The notes: generated by a model not told the origin, from the sequence alone. Counted from the first letter of the stretch, positions 46,926 to 55,295 are shown. The stretch is 64,000 nt of DNA from Paenibacillus beijingensis (GCF_000961095.1 NZ_CP011058.1:2748501-2812500), one strand, 5' to 3'. Numbers and translations: made by a program.

Positions 46926-47366
46926 ATGAAATTGCATGAGCTTACTTCCGCACCGGGATCGCGTAAAGAAGGCTACCGCCGCGGACGCGGTATCGGCAGC
47001 GGCAACGGCAAAACGGCAGGCCGCGGTCACAAAGGTCAAAACGCTCGTTCCGGCGGCGGTGTTCGTCCTGGATTTGAGGGTGGTCAAAACCCGCTGTACC
47101 GTCGTCTGCCGAAGCGCGGCTTCAACAACGTGTTCCGCAAAGAGTATGCGGTTGTGAATATTGAAGAACTGAACGTGTTTGCAGCGGGCTCCGAAGTGAC
47201 TCCGGAATTGCTGATCGAGAAAGGGATCGTCAAAAATCCACTTAGCGGCATCAAAATTCTGGGCAACGGAGACGTTACAGTTCAGCTTACAGTAAAAGCA
47301 AACAAGTTCTCTCAATCTGCGGTAGAGAAAATTCAAGCTGCCGGCGGTAAAACCGAGGTGATCTAA
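46926..47366 (+). CDS. rplO: 50S ribosomal protein L15
   Basis: 146 residues. Glycine/arginine-rich N-terminal extension ('GRGIGSGNGKTAGRGHKGQ') buried in 23S rRNA and a globular C-domain. ATG 46926 matches the family start MKLHEL; the ribosome site AAGGAGG lies near 46909. The stop overlaps secY (TAATG). Confidence 0.96.
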   Translation: MKLHELTSAPGSRKEGYRRGRGIGSGNGKTAGRGHKGQNARSGGGVRPGFEGGQNPLYRRLPKRGFNNVFRKEYAVVNIEELNVFAAGSEVTPELLIEKGIVKNPLSGIKILGNGDVTVQLTVKANKFSQSAVEKIQAAGGKTEVI

Positions 47367-48667
47367 TGTTTAAGACGGTTTCAAACATTTGGAAAGTGGA
47401 AGACCTTCGCAAGAGGATCCTCTTTACACTTTTCATTTTGCTTGTTTACCGCATCGGATCTTTCATACCGGTGCCCAACATCAATAAGGATGTATTCACC
47501 TCAGTGAATCAGACCGGAGCCGATTTGTTTGGTCTGTTGAACACCTTTTCGGGCGGCGCGCTGTTTCAATTCTCTATCTTCGCGATCGGGATTATGCCGT
47601 ACATTACGGCCTCCATTATCGTCCAGCTGCTTTCGATGGATGTTATTCCAAAGTTTGCGGAATGGGCGAAGGAGGGCGAGAACGGCAAGAAAAAGCTGGC
47701 GCAAATTACGCGTTACGGTACGATCATTCTGGGCCTCGTCCAGGGTTTCGCAACCGCAATCGGCTTTAACCGCCAGTATCAATTCCAGATGGTCATCGAG
47801 CCGACCTTTTGGACCTATCTGATGATCGCCATCGTCCTGACGGCAGGAACAGCCTTCCTGATGTGGCTTGGCGAGCAGATAACGGAACGCGGTATCGGCA
47901 ACGGAATTTCGGTGATTATCTTTGCAGGGATTATCGCGGCGATGCCGGGACATATCCGCAGCATTTACACGACTTACTTTGTTGATCAGACGGATCAAGT
48001 GTTCCTGAACATCCTCAAAGTGGTTGCGATCGTAATTGTTGTTATCGCGATTATTATCGGCGTTATTTTCGTCCAGCAGGGAATCCGCAAGATTCCGGTG
48101 CAGTACGCCAAGCGCGTAGTCGGACGTAAAATGTACGGCGGTCAATCGACGCATATTCCGCTGAAAATAAACGGGGCGGGCGTGATTCCGGTCATCTTCG
48201 CGGTTTCGCTGCTCATGTTCCCGATTACGATCGCGCAGTTCTGGTCGAATCATGCGTGGGCACAATGGATTACCGACCACCTGTACTACGATAAGCCGCT
48301 CGGTATGGTGCTTTACATTCTGCTCATTATCGGTTTCACCTTCTTCTACACCTTCGTGCAGATCAATCCTGTGCAAATGGCGGATCAGATGAAGAAGAAC
48401 GGGGGTTACATCCCGGGAATTCGTCCAGGCAAGCCGACATCGGCATATATTACGAAAGTAATGACGCGGATTACGCTGTTTGGCGCCGTTTTCCTGGCTG
48501 TAATATCGATTTTCCCGGTGTTCTTCGGGTCGCTCGCCGGACTGGATCGTTCCATTCAGCTCGGAGGCACCTCGCTGCTCATCGTCATTGGCGTCGCGCT
48601 TGATACGATGAAACAGATCGAAAGCCAGTTGATCAAACGCCACTACAAAGGGTTTATCAATAAATAA
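47366..48667 (+). CDS. secY: Protein translocase subunit SecY
   Basis: 433 residues with ten predicted transmembrane helices; the channel of the Sec translocon, working with SecE (20.6 kb) and SecA. 'TLFILLVYRIGSFIPVPNI' is helix 1 and 'GGYIPGIRPGKPTSAYI' the C5 cytosolic loop region that contacts SecA or the ribosome. Start coupled to the rplO stop. adk follows after 96 nt. Confidence 0.98.
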   Translation: MFKTVSNIWKVEDLRKRILFTLFILLVYRIGSFIPVPNINKDVFTSVNQTGADLFGLLNTFSGGALFQFSIFAIGIMPYITASIIVQLLSMDVIPKFAEWAKEGENGKKKLAQITRYGTIILGLVQGFATAIGFNRQYQFQMVIEPTFWTYLMIAIVLTAGTAFLMWLGEQITERGIGNGISVIIFAGIIAAMPGHIRSIYTTYFVDQTDQVFLNILKVVAIVIVVIAIIIGVIFVQQGIRKIPVQYAKRVVGRKMYGGQSTHIPLKINGAGVIPVIFAVSLLMFPITIAQFWSNHAWAQWITDHLYYDKPLGMVLYILLIIGFTFFYTFVQINPVQMADQMKKNGGYIPGIRPGKPTSAYITKVMTRITLFGAVFLAVISIFPVFFGSLAGLDRSIQLGGTSLLIVIGVALDTMKQIESQLIKRHYKGFINK

Positions 48668-48763
48668 TAATAGGTTCTGAACGGGCTGCCCGCGATTGAG
48701 CATTACGACAAGCCGGGTTTTAGCCCGCCCGAGCCTATTGTGCTTAAAGCGAGGAAAGCTAGG

Positions 48764-49417
48764 ATGAACATTCTATTTATGGGCCCTCCGGGAGCCGGCA
48801 AAGGCACCCAGGCCGAAAGAATTGTAGAGCAATTCGGCGTTCCGCACATTTCGACGGGTGATGCATTCCGGCTTGCTATGAAGCAGGGGACGCCGCTCGG
48901 ACAGAAAGCGAAAGAGTTCGTCGACCAGGGGCTGCTCGTTCCGGATGAGATTACGAATGGAATCGTCCGCGAACGGTTGATGCTTGAAGACTGCGGCAAA
49001 GGATTTCTGCTTGACGGATTTCCGCGTACGATTCAGCAGGCAGAAGCGCTTGATGGAATGCTGGCTGAGATGGGACGGCAAATCGATCACGTCATCAACC
49101 TGAAAGTCGACCGCGGGCTGCTGCTCGCAAGGCTGACAGGAAGACGGATCTGCAAATCCTGCGGCTCAACGTACCATCTTGAGTTCAACCCGCCGAAACA
49201 GGAAGGCGTCTGCGACAAATGCGGCGGTGAACTGTATCAGCGTTCGGATGATACGGAAGAGAAAGTCGGAAATCGTCTTGACGAGTACATCAGCAAGACG
49301 GCGCCGCTTCTCGGATATTACGAAGATAAAGGTCTTTTGCGCGAAGTGAACGGTGAGAAGGAAATCGACGAGGTTACGGCCGATATCGTATCCTGCTTGC
49401 GGGGTTCGGGCGAATGA
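48764..49417 (+). CDS. adk: Adenylate kinase
   Basis: 217 residues, long-form enzyme interconverting AMP, ADP and ATP. P-loop GPPGAGKGTQ (7-16). The LID carries four cysteines (CKSC...CDKC), the zinc-binding type of Gram-positive bacteria. ATG 48764 gives the family start MNILFMGPPG. Its stop overlaps the map start (ATGA). Confidence 0.97.
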   Translation: MNILFMGPPGAGKGTQAERIVEQFGVPHISTGDAFRLAMKQGTPLGQKAKEFVDQGLLVPDEITNGIVRERLMLEDCGKGFLLDGFPRTIQQAEALDGMLAEMGRQIDHVINLKVDRGLLLARLTGRRICKSCGSTYHLEFNPPKQEGVCDKCGGELYQRSDDTEEKVGNRLDEYISKTAPLLGYYEDKGLLREVNGEKEIDEVTADIVSCLRGSGE

Positions 49418-50172
49418 TTATTTGTAAGTCTGAAGCAGAGCTGCGTTTCATGAGGGAAGCCGGCCGCATTGTGGCTGAGACGCACCGCTTAATGGAGAAG
49501 TCGATCCGGCCGGGCATTACGACCCGCGAGCTGGACGAGATCGCCGAAAAGTACATTCGCAGTCAAGGCGCCATTCCATCGTTTAAAGGCTACAATCAGT
49601 TTCCTGGCAGCATTTGCGCTTCTGTAAACGACGAGTTGGTACATGGCATTCCGGGGCCGCGCAAGCTGAATGAGGGCGACATTATTTCGCTCGATATCGG
49701 CGCACAGTACGAAGGATTCCATGGCGATTCGGCTTGGACCTATGGAGTAGGCTCCATTTCGGACGAGGCGAAGAGATTGCTTGAAGTAACCGAGCAGTCG
49801 CTTTATGCGGGCCTTGAGCTGGTCAAACCGGATGTTAGGCTGTACACGGTATCGCATGCGATCCAGAAAGTCGTGGAAGCCGCCGGCTTCTCGATTGTAC
49901 GGGAATATGTAGGGCATGGAATTGGTCAGGATCTTCATGAAGAACCGCAAATTCCGAACTACGGTATCCCGGACAGAGGTCCGCGGCTGAAGCCGGGTAT
50001 GGTGCTCGCCATCGAGCCGATGGTGAATATCGGGGAACGGTATGTTCGCACGTTGCAGGACAACTGGACGGTTGTGACGCAGGACGGCTCCTGGTGCGCT
50101 CATTTCGAGCACACGGTAGCCGTGACGGAGAGCGGTTGTGAGATTTTGACGAAATTGCCGGATACGGAGTAA
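49414..50172 (+). CDS. map: Methionine aminopeptidase, type I
   Basis: 252 residues. It removes the initiator Met from nascent proteins. Metal ligands lie in 'SLDIGAQYEGFHGDSAWT' (two Asp), 'GHGIGQDLHEEP' (His), 'AIEPM' (Glu) and 'FEHTVAV' (Glu). The substrate His is in 'ELVHGIPG'. Four-base overlap with adk and 6-nt gap to the KOW gene. Confidence 0.97.
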   Translation: MIICKSEAELRFMREAGRIVAETHRLMEKSIRPGITTRELDEIAEKYIRSQGAIPSFKGYNQFPGSICASVNDELVHGIPGPRKLNEGDIISLDIGAQYEGFHGDSAWTYGVGSISDEAKRLLEVTEQSLYAGLELVKPDVRLYTVSHAIQKVVEAAGFSIVREYVGHGIGQDLHEEPQIPNYGIPDRGPRLKPGMVLAIEPMVNIGERYVRTLQDNWTVVTQDGSWCAHFEHTVAVTESGCEILTKLPDTE

Positions 50173-50178
50173 GCGGGA

Positions 50179-50484
50179 ATGGAAGTGCCCGCAGAAATCG
50201 GCCAAATCGTCAAGGTGCTTCGTGGCAAGGATGAAGGCGGATTTGCCGTCATTGTCCGGATCGTAGATGATCGCTTCGTAGCGATTGCCGACGGGGATAA
50301 GAAGCGGTTCGATCAGCCGAAGAAGAAGAACATCCAGCATCTTCAGTTACTGCCGGCTGTGAGCAGCATCGTCGCGGACAGCATCTCCGAGACAGGCCGG
50401 GTGACCAACGCAAAGCTTCGATTCGCGATTCAGAAGTATTGCAACGGAAAGGAGAACGACGATGGCCAAGGAAGACGTCATTGA
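50179..50484 (+). CDS. KOW domain-containing RNA-binding protein (YbzG/L14e-like)
   Basis: 101 residues beginning 'MEVPAEIGQIVKVLRGKDEGG', a KOW motif typical of ribosome-associated RNA-binding proteins; the basic middle 'DGDKKRFDQPKKKNIQHL' fits RNA contact. A similar small gene lies between map and infA in B. subtilis. The tail (from about residue 95) is read out of frame through the infA ribosome site and start, overlapping infA by 23 nt. The ribosome site before ATG 50179 is weak. Confidence 0.85.
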   Translation: MEVPAEIGQIVKVLRGKDEGGFAVIVRIVDDRFVAIADGDKKRFDQPKKKNIQHLQLLPAVSSIVADSISETGRVTNAKLRFAIQKYCNGKENDDGQGRRH

Positions 50485-50677
50485 GGTCGAAGGTACGGTT
50501 ATTGAACCATTGCCAAATGCCATGTTCAAGGTGGAACTGGAGAACGGTCATCAGATTCTGGCCCATGTATCCGGAAAGCTCAGAATGCACTTTATCCGCA
50601 TTCTGACGGGAGACAAAGTGGTCATTCAGTTATCGCCTTATGATTTATCAAGAGGACGCATTACCTATCGGAAGTAG
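50462..50677 (+). CDS. infA: Translation initiation factor IF-1
   Basis: 71-residue OB-fold protein binding the 30S A site. 'MAKEDVIEVEGTVIEPLPNA' and 'SPYDLSRGRITYRK' are diagnostic. ATG follows AAAGGAG inside the end of the KOW gene, so expression is probably coupled. Confidence 0.98.
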   Translation: MAKEDVIEVEGTVIEPLPNAMFKVELENGHQILAHVSGKLRMHFIRILTGDKVVIQLSPYDLSRGRITYRK

Positions 50678-50720
50678 GCCGCTTAAGGCCGGCTGACGAA
50701 GGATTCGGGAGGTAATCACA

Positions 50721-50834
50721 ATGAAGGTAAGACCTTCGGTCAAGCCGATTTGCGAGAAATGCAAAGTCATTCGTCGCAAAGGCAACGTGATGGTGATTTG
50801 TGAAAATCCGAAACACAAACAAAAACAAGGTTAA
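50721..50834 (+). CDS. rpmJ: 50S ribosomal protein L36
   Basis: 37 residues, starting MKVRPSVKPICEKC. Cys11, Cys14, Cys27 and His32 make the zinc ribbon of the C+ form. ATG follows GGGAGGT. Not reported by length-limited ORF calling. Between infA and rpsM, its standard place. Confidence 0.97.
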   Translation: MKVRPSVKPICEKCKVIRRKGNVMVICENPKHKQKQG

Positions 50835-50852
50835 GAAGGGAGGAACCCCATA

Positions 50853-51221
50853 ATGGCACGTATAGCTGGTGTTGACTTGCCGCGTGACAAACGCGTTGAA
50901 ATCGCGCTCCAGTACATTTTCGGAATCGGTAAAACGACCGCTCAACACGTTATTGCCGAAACCGGAATCGATGCGAACACTCGCGTTCGCGATCTGACGG
51001 AAGACGAAGTAAGCAAACTGCGTGAAACGATCGACAAATCGATTAAAGTGGAAGGCGACCTTCGCCGCGAAATTTCGCTGAACATCAAACGTCTGATCGA
51101 GATCGGCAGCTACCGCGGTATTCGCCACCGTCGCGGATTGCCGGTACGCGGACAACGTACGAAAACAAACGCACGGACGCGCAAAGGTCCTCGTCGGACT
51201 GTAGCGAACAAGAAGAAGTAA
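50853..51221 (+). CDS. rpsM: 30S ribosomal protein S13
   Basis: 122 residues in the 30S head, touching P-site tRNA with its basic tail ('RRTVANKKK'). 'MARIAGVDLPRDKRVEIALQ' and 'GSYRGIRHRRGLPVRGQRT' match. ATG after GGGAGG; 18 nt after rpmJ. Confidence 0.97.
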   Translation: MARIAGVDLPRDKRVEIALQYIFGIGKTTAQHVIAETGIDANTRVRDLTEDEVSKLRETIDKSIKVEGDLRREISLNIKRLIEIGSYRGIRHRRGLPVRGQRTKTNARTRKGPRRTVANKKK

Positions 51222-51240
51222 TAAGGGGGGATAATCGACA

Positions 51241-51636
51241 ATGGCTAAACCGAAAAAAGTGGTTCGTACTAAACGCCGTGACCGGAAAAATATCGATTCT
51301 GGCGTAGCGCACATCCGCTCTACGTTCAACAATACGATCGTAACGATCACTGACCCTCACGGAAATGCGATTTCCTGGGCAAGCTCCGGCAACCTCGGAT
51401 TCAAAGGTTCCCGTAAAAGCACGCCTTTCGCAGCGCAAATGGCAGCGGAATCCGCAGCCAAGGCTGCAATGGAACATGGCATGAAAGTGGTTGAGGTTAT
51501 GGTTAAAGGCCCTGGCGCAGGCCGCGAAGCTGCAATCCGCTCGCTGCAAGCTGCAGGTCTTGAAGTTAACCTCATTAAAGACGTTACGCCGGTACCGCAT
51601 AACGGATGCCGTCCGCCGAAACGTCGTCGCGTGTAG
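51241..51636 (+). CDS. rpsK: 30S ribosomal protein S11
   Basis: 131 residues on the 30S platform near the E-site codon. 'GVAHIRSTFNNTIVTITD' and 'VTPVPHNGCRPPKRRRV' are diagnostic. ATG after GGGGGG; 126 nt before rpoA. Confidence 0.97.
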   Translation: MAKPKKVVRTKRRDRKNIDSGVAHIRSTFNNTIVTITDPHGNAISWASSGNLGFKGSRKSTPFAAQMAAESAAKAAMEHGMKVVEVMVKGPGAGREAAIRSLQAAGLEVNLIKDVTPVPHNGCRPPKRRRV

Positions 51637-51762
51637 TTACTCTCCTGTGGTATCAAATTACGACAACTTGTGAATAATGGTTGTGAAGGTTTGGCATACT
51701 ACAAGAATTTGACGTTAGTGAACGGTACTGATACGGAGCGACGTTTGAAGGAGGGTACTATA

Positions 51763-52707
51763 GTGATAGAGATCGAAAAGCCGAAAATCGAAACCGTGGA
51801 GCTTAGCGATGACGGAGCTTATGGACGATTCGTCGTTGAGCCTCTGGAACGCGGATACGGAACGACGCTCGGAAATTCGCTTCGCCGCATCTTGCTGTCG
51901 TCTTTGCCGGGAGCGGCTGTGACGAGTGTACAGATCGACGGAGTGCTTCACGAGTTTTCCACGATTCCCGGAGTAATCGAAGACGTTACGGAGATTATTT
52001 TGAACCTGAAAGGCCTGTCGCTGAAAATCCACTCCGATGAAGAAAAGGTGTTGGAAATTGACGCGGAAGGCGAAGGGAACGTAACGGCCGGTGATATTCG
52101 CGCAGACAGCGATGTTGAGATTTTAAGCCCTGATCTTCATATCGCAACCTTGGCCTCCGGCGCGCGGCTCCATATGCGGATTTTCGCCAATCGGGGACGC
52201 GGTTACGTGCAAGCGGACCGCAACAAGAAAGAAGATCAACCGATCGGCGTCATTCCGGTAGATTCGATATACACGCCCATTACCCGTGTCAACTACAGCG
52301 TTGAGAATACCCGTGTCGGCCAAGTGACCAACTATGACAAGCTTACTTTAGAAGTTTGGACCGACGGAAGCATCCGGCCTGAAGAGGCTGTGAGCCTCGG
52401 CGCTAAAATTTTGACCGAGCATTTGGACCTGTTCGTCGGATTGACCGATGAAGCCAAAGACGCGGAAATCATGGTTGAGAAGGAAGAAGACAAGAAAGAA
52501 AAAGTACTCGAGATGACGATCGAGGAACTTGATCTTTCCGTCCGTTCCTACAACTGTCTGAAACGTGCCGGCATCAACACCGTTCAAGAGCTGATCACGA
52601 AAACCGAAGAGGATATGATGAAGGTCCGCAACCTGGGCCGTAAATCGCTCGAGGAAGTTCAAGAGAAGCTTGAGGAGCTCGGTTTGGGCCTTCGCATGGA
52701 AGACTAG
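51763..52707 (+). CDS. rpoA: DNA-directed RNA polymerase subunit alpha
   Basis: 314 residues, same length as in B. subtilis. N-terminal dimerisation domain with 'LERGYGTTLGNSLRRILLSS'; acidic/basic linker 'EKEEDKKEK'; C-terminal domain binding UP elements and activators ('RSYNCLKRAGINTVQEL'). GTG 51763 follows AAGGAGGG (51748-51755) by 7 nt and gives MIEIEKPKIE; the frame is open from 51670 but without similarity. Confidence 0.98.
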   Translation: MIEIEKPKIETVELSDDGAYGRFVVEPLERGYGTTLGNSLRRILLSSLPGAAVTSVQIDGVLHEFSTIPGVIEDVTEIILNLKGLSLKIHSDEEKVLEIDAEGEGNVTAGDIRADSDVEILSPDLHIATLASGARLHMRIFANRGRGYVQADRNKKEDQPIGVIPVDSIYTPITRVNYSVENTRVGQVTNYDKLTLEVWTDGSIRPEEAVSLGAKILTEHLDLFVGLTDEAKDAEIMVEKEEDKKEKVLEMTIEELDLSVRSYNCLKRAGINTVQELITKTEEDMMKVRNLGRKSLEEVQEKLEELGLGLRMED

Positions 52708-52853
52708 CATCGACAAGCCGCTCCGGCATCAAGGAGCGATCGTATACAAATCAAACAAGCATAGACAAGTAACCGGTGCGAATTGTTTTGCTGCGGCAGC
52801 AATTAGCTTTTGCATGTAAAAGGGATTCTGCTCGCGCAATACAACGAAGCCTG

Positions 52854-53011
52854 TTACGAACGGTTTTGCTTCCAGCATCGCCTGAGCTTATGCTTACGAA
52901 GCGGTTTGCTGGCAAAACCTAAGCATTATGCTTACGAAGTGGTTTTGTCTCCGACAAAACCTAAGTTTTGGCTTACGAAGTGGTTTTGCCGCTGGCAAAA
53001 CCTTAAGGAGG
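52854..53011 (+). repeat. Three to four tandem hairpin repeats between rpoA and rplQ
   Basis: The 315-nt rpoA-rplQ gap contains a repeat of about 38-41 nt, each with (G)CTTACGAAG followed by GGTTTTG...CAAAACC. Units start at 52892, 52930 and 52971, with a degenerate first copy from 52854. The hairpins are GGTTTGC/GCAAAACC (52903-52919), GGTTTTGT/ACAAAACC (52941-48, 52954-61) and GGTTTTGCC/GGCAAAACC (52982-90, 52994-53002). The last ends right before the rplQ ribosome site. The 5' part, 52708-52853, shows nothing clear. No T tracts. Confidence 0.88.
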
Positions 53012-53022
53012 GGAAAAAAGAA

Positions 53023-53388
53023 ATGGCATATTCCAAATTGGGCCGTGACGCAAGCGCGCGTAAAGCTCTGTTCCGCGATCTTGTCACCGACCTGTTCCTG
53101 TATGAGCGCATTCAAACGACCGAAGCGAAAGCGAAAGAAGTTCGCTCGATCGCGGAGAAGCTGATCACGCTGGCAAAACGCGGCGATCTGCATGCCCGTC
53201 GTCAAGTAGCGGCTTTTGTTCGTCGCGAAACGATCAACGGGGAGCAAGATGCGATCCAAAAGCTGTTCTCCGAACTGGCCACCCGTTACTCGGAACGTGC
53301 GGGCGGATACACACGGATTCTGAAGCTGGGACCTCGCCGTGGTGACTCGGCTCCCATGGTATTTTTGGAACTGGTGGATCGTGCGTAA
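53023..53388 (+). CDS. rplQ: 50S ribosomal protein L17
   Basis: 121 residues at the tunnel exit. 'MAYSKLGRDASARKALFRDL' and 'GGYTRILKLGPRRGDSAPM' are typical. ATG 53023 follows AAGGAGGGG; the open frame upstream runs through the hairpin repeats and is not part of the protein. Last gene of the long ribosomal cluster. Confidence 0.97.
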   Translation: MAYSKLGRDASARKALFRDLVTDLFLYERIQTTEAKAKEVRSIAEKLITLAKRGDLHARRQVAAFVRRETINGEQDAIQKLFSELATRYSERAGGYTRILKLGPRRGDSAPMVFLELVDRA

Positions 53389-53395
53389 ATGAGAG

Positions 53396-53426
53396 AAAGG
53401 GTGGACCTTCGAGGCCACCTTTTTTT
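53396..53426 (+). terminator. Rho-independent terminator after rplQ
   Basis: Stem of about 12 pairs with one bulged A (GGTGG.CCT / AGGCCACC core, 53399-53419) and a 3-nt loop, ending in T7 (53420-53426). Confidence 0.9.
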
Positions 53427-53599
53427 CTTTTCCGGAGAAGATTCACGGCGCAGGATAAATGCAAAGAAAAGTTGTGAAAAATGGCCGCTGCGCGGACGTA
53501 GTTGATCTTCCGATCGCTGCTGTAGCTGGATCGTCTTGATTATATAACCCATGCTCGCCGTGCTATCTTCGTTCCTTTAACATTGAGAACAATGACCGA

Positions 53600-53771
53600 A
53601 AATCCTTTGCCGGTATTTCAAGGCAGGTGCTCCCTTTCTCTTGGGGGAAAGAGGGGATTCGCTGCTTCAAGACCCCAAGCAGCGGGAAACTGAAGTTAGA
53701 CTCAATGTGCAACTCAGGCGCTAACAAGCCATCCTCCTGCCGGGGAAGATACAGGCGGGCAGAACTCTTTC
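53600..53771 (+). ncRNA. Candidate structured leader of truA
   Basis: The 399-nt rplQ-truA gap has no gene. After the terminator, 53430-53600 shows nothing clear. From 53600 several hairpins follow: TGCC/GGCA; CCCTTTC 53632-38 / GAAAG(A)GGG 53647-55; CGCTGCTT 53660-67 / AAGCAGCG 53677-84; CTGA(A)GTT 53690-97 / AACTCAG 53711-17; CTGCC 53737-41 / GGCAG 53758-62. Loop GGGG (53643-46) can pair with loop CCCC (53673-76), and GAAAGAG (53647-53) also matches CTCTTTC (53765-71) next to the truA ribosome site. No riboswitch class was recognised. Confidence 0.35.
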
Positions 53772-53787
53772 GTAAGGGTGGAAATCG

Positions 53788-54519
53788 TTGAATATCAAGA
53801 TGACGTTAAGCTACGACGGAACGAACTATAACGGCTTTCAAACGCAGCCGGCAGGCAATACGGTGCAGGACCTCATAGAGGCTGCGATCGAGCAGCTGAC
53901 GGGAGAACGTCTCAAAATTACCGGATCGGGCCGGACGGACGCGGGCGTGCATGCGCGCGGCTTCGTATTTAATTTTTATACGAATTCGCAAATTCCGGTC
54001 AAAAGATGGGCGCTTGCGCTCAACAGCCGGCTGCCGCACGACATCGTCGTTCTCGATGCGGCGGAAGTGGACGATGACTTTCATTCCAGACGCTGCGCAA
54101 AGCGCAAGACGTACCGTTACTCGATCGACCGCAGCAAGTTTCGGGATGTGTTCGTCCGTCATACTCACTTTCATCATCCGATGCCGCTTGATGTGCCGGC
54201 TATGCGGCAGGCGCTTAAGCATCTGCTTGGAACGCACGATTATACGTCGTTTACGTCCACGCGTTCGACAAAGCAATCGCATGTGCGGACGATTTTCGAA
54301 GCCCATCTCGTGGAAGAGGGACCTATGCTCCACCTGTATATAACCGGCAGCGGCTTTTTGTATAATATGGTCCGGATCATAACGGGAACGCTCATGTGGG
54401 TCGGGGAAGGCAAAATGCAGCCCGACGATTTTGCGCGTATTTTGCAGGCGAGGAACCGCAGCTGCGCCGGGCCTACTGCGATGGCGCATGGCCTGACTCT
54501 ATGGCAGGTGGAGTATTAG
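53788..54519 (+). CDS. truA: tRNA pseudouridine(38-40) synthase TruA
   Basis: 243 residues. It makes pseudouridine at 38-40 in the anticodon stem-loop. Catalytic Asp lies in 'GSGRTDAGVHARG' (about 47-59), with 'SYDGTNYNGFQ' and 'YNMVRIITGTLMWVG' as further family motifs. TTG 53788 follows AAGGGTGG by about 10 nt; ATG 53800 is an alternative. In B. subtilis three ECF transporter genes lie between rplQ and truA; they are absent here. Confidence 0.96.
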   Translation: MNIKMTLSYDGTNYNGFQTQPAGNTVQDLIEAAIEQLTGERLKITGSGRTDAGVHARGFVFNFYTNSQIPVKRWALALNSRLPHDIVVLDAAEVDDDFHSRRCAKRKTYRYSIDRSKFRDVFVRHTHFHHPMPLDVPAMRQALKHLLGTHDYTSFTSTRSTKQSHVRTIFEAHLVEEGPMLHLYITGSGFLYNMVRIITGTLMWVGEGKMQPDDFARILQARNRSCAGPTAMAHGLTLWQVEY

Positions 54520-54638
54520 CAGACCATCCGTGTGCGCCCTATTGAGGGAGAGCGCTGCGCTGGTGAATTGCTGCCGGCGCCGGCCATAAATAGCATGAAA
54601 AGCGCTAAAATAAAACACTTTAATACAGCCGAAAAGCC

Positions 54639-54667
54639 TTGCGCTAGACACCTGTTTATATTATAAT
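54639..54667 (+). promoter_or_regulatory. Sigma-A promoter for rplM-rpsI
   Basis: TTGCGC (54639-54644), 17-nt spacer, perfect TATAAT (54662-54667). Start near 54674. Confidence 0.88.
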
Positions 54668-54673
54668 ATAACT

Positions 54674-54857
54674 TGTGCTTTCTTATTGGCTCTCCCACAG
54701 CCCCGCATAAGAAGGCCGCAAAGTAGGCTTGGTTTTAAGTATTATTCGTAGGTAACAACCGTTTTAACATCTATGAACTTTACTACAGCAAATAACCTTG
54801 AAACTTGAACGTTTCAACATAAATGAACCTGTTACGTAATTTGAAGGAGGATCATCC
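54674..54857 (+). promoter_or_regulatory. Leader of rplM, probably of the L13-leader type
   Basis: The transcript begins with TTCTTAT (54680-54686) / ATAAGAA (54707-54713) enclosing a C-rich loop, followed by GGCCGCAAAGTAGGCTTGG, which resembles the conserved 3' part of the L13 leader family; position in front of rplM supports that. Further down, TTGAAAC 54798-804 / GTTTCAA 54811-17 forms a second hairpin. Assignment is from memory of the family pattern. Between truA and the promoter (54520-54638) I see nothing. Confidence 0.5.
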
Positions 54858-55295
54858 ATGCGTACCACCTATATGGCGAAGCCCAACGAAGTTGAGCGCA
54901 AATGGCACGTCATCGACGCTACCGGCAAAACGCTGGGACGTCTGGCCAGCGAAGCGGCGATCTTGATTCGCGGCAAACACAAACCTCAATTTACTCCTCA
55001 TGTTGATTGCGGCGATTTCGTCGTTATCATCAACGCTGAGAAAATTGAACTGACAGGCAACAAATGGCAAGACAAGAAATACTACCGTCACTCCCTGTAT
55101 CCGGGTGGTCTGAAAGTGACGACGGCTTCGGACATGGTCAAGAACAAGCCGGAACGTATGTTGGAGCTTGCGGTTCACGGCATGCTGCCGAAAAACCGTC
55201 TTGGCGACAAATTGAAGCTGAAGCTGAAAGTCTATGCAGGTTCGGAACATCCACATCAAGCACAAAACCCAGAAGTTTACGAACTTCGCGGTTAA
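54858..55295 (+). CDS. rplM: 50S ribosomal protein L13
   Basis: 145 residues, early assembly protein. 'WHVIDATGKTLGRLASEAA' and 'MVKNKPERMLELAVHGMLPK' are diagnostic. ATG after GAAGGAGG. In B. subtilis L13 acts on its own leader RNA. rpsI follows after 19 nt. Confidence 0.97.
   Translation: MRTTYMAKPNEVERKWHVIDATGKTLGRLASEAAILIRGKHKPQFTPHVDCGDFVVIINAEKIELTGNKWQDKKYYRHSLYPGGLKVTTASDMVKNKPERMLELAVHGMLPKNRLGDKLKLKLKVYAGSEHPHQAQNPEVYELRG

Noticed and set aside
52854..53011. CRISPR array between rpoA and rplQ
   Set aside because: Units are contiguous, hairpin-forming and imperfect with no unique spacers, and there are no cas genes.
53600..53771. Cobalamin, lysine, Mg or c-di-AMP riboswitch in front of truA
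   Set aside because: A GGTGC element looked suggestive, but none of the conserved cores of these classes could be matched.
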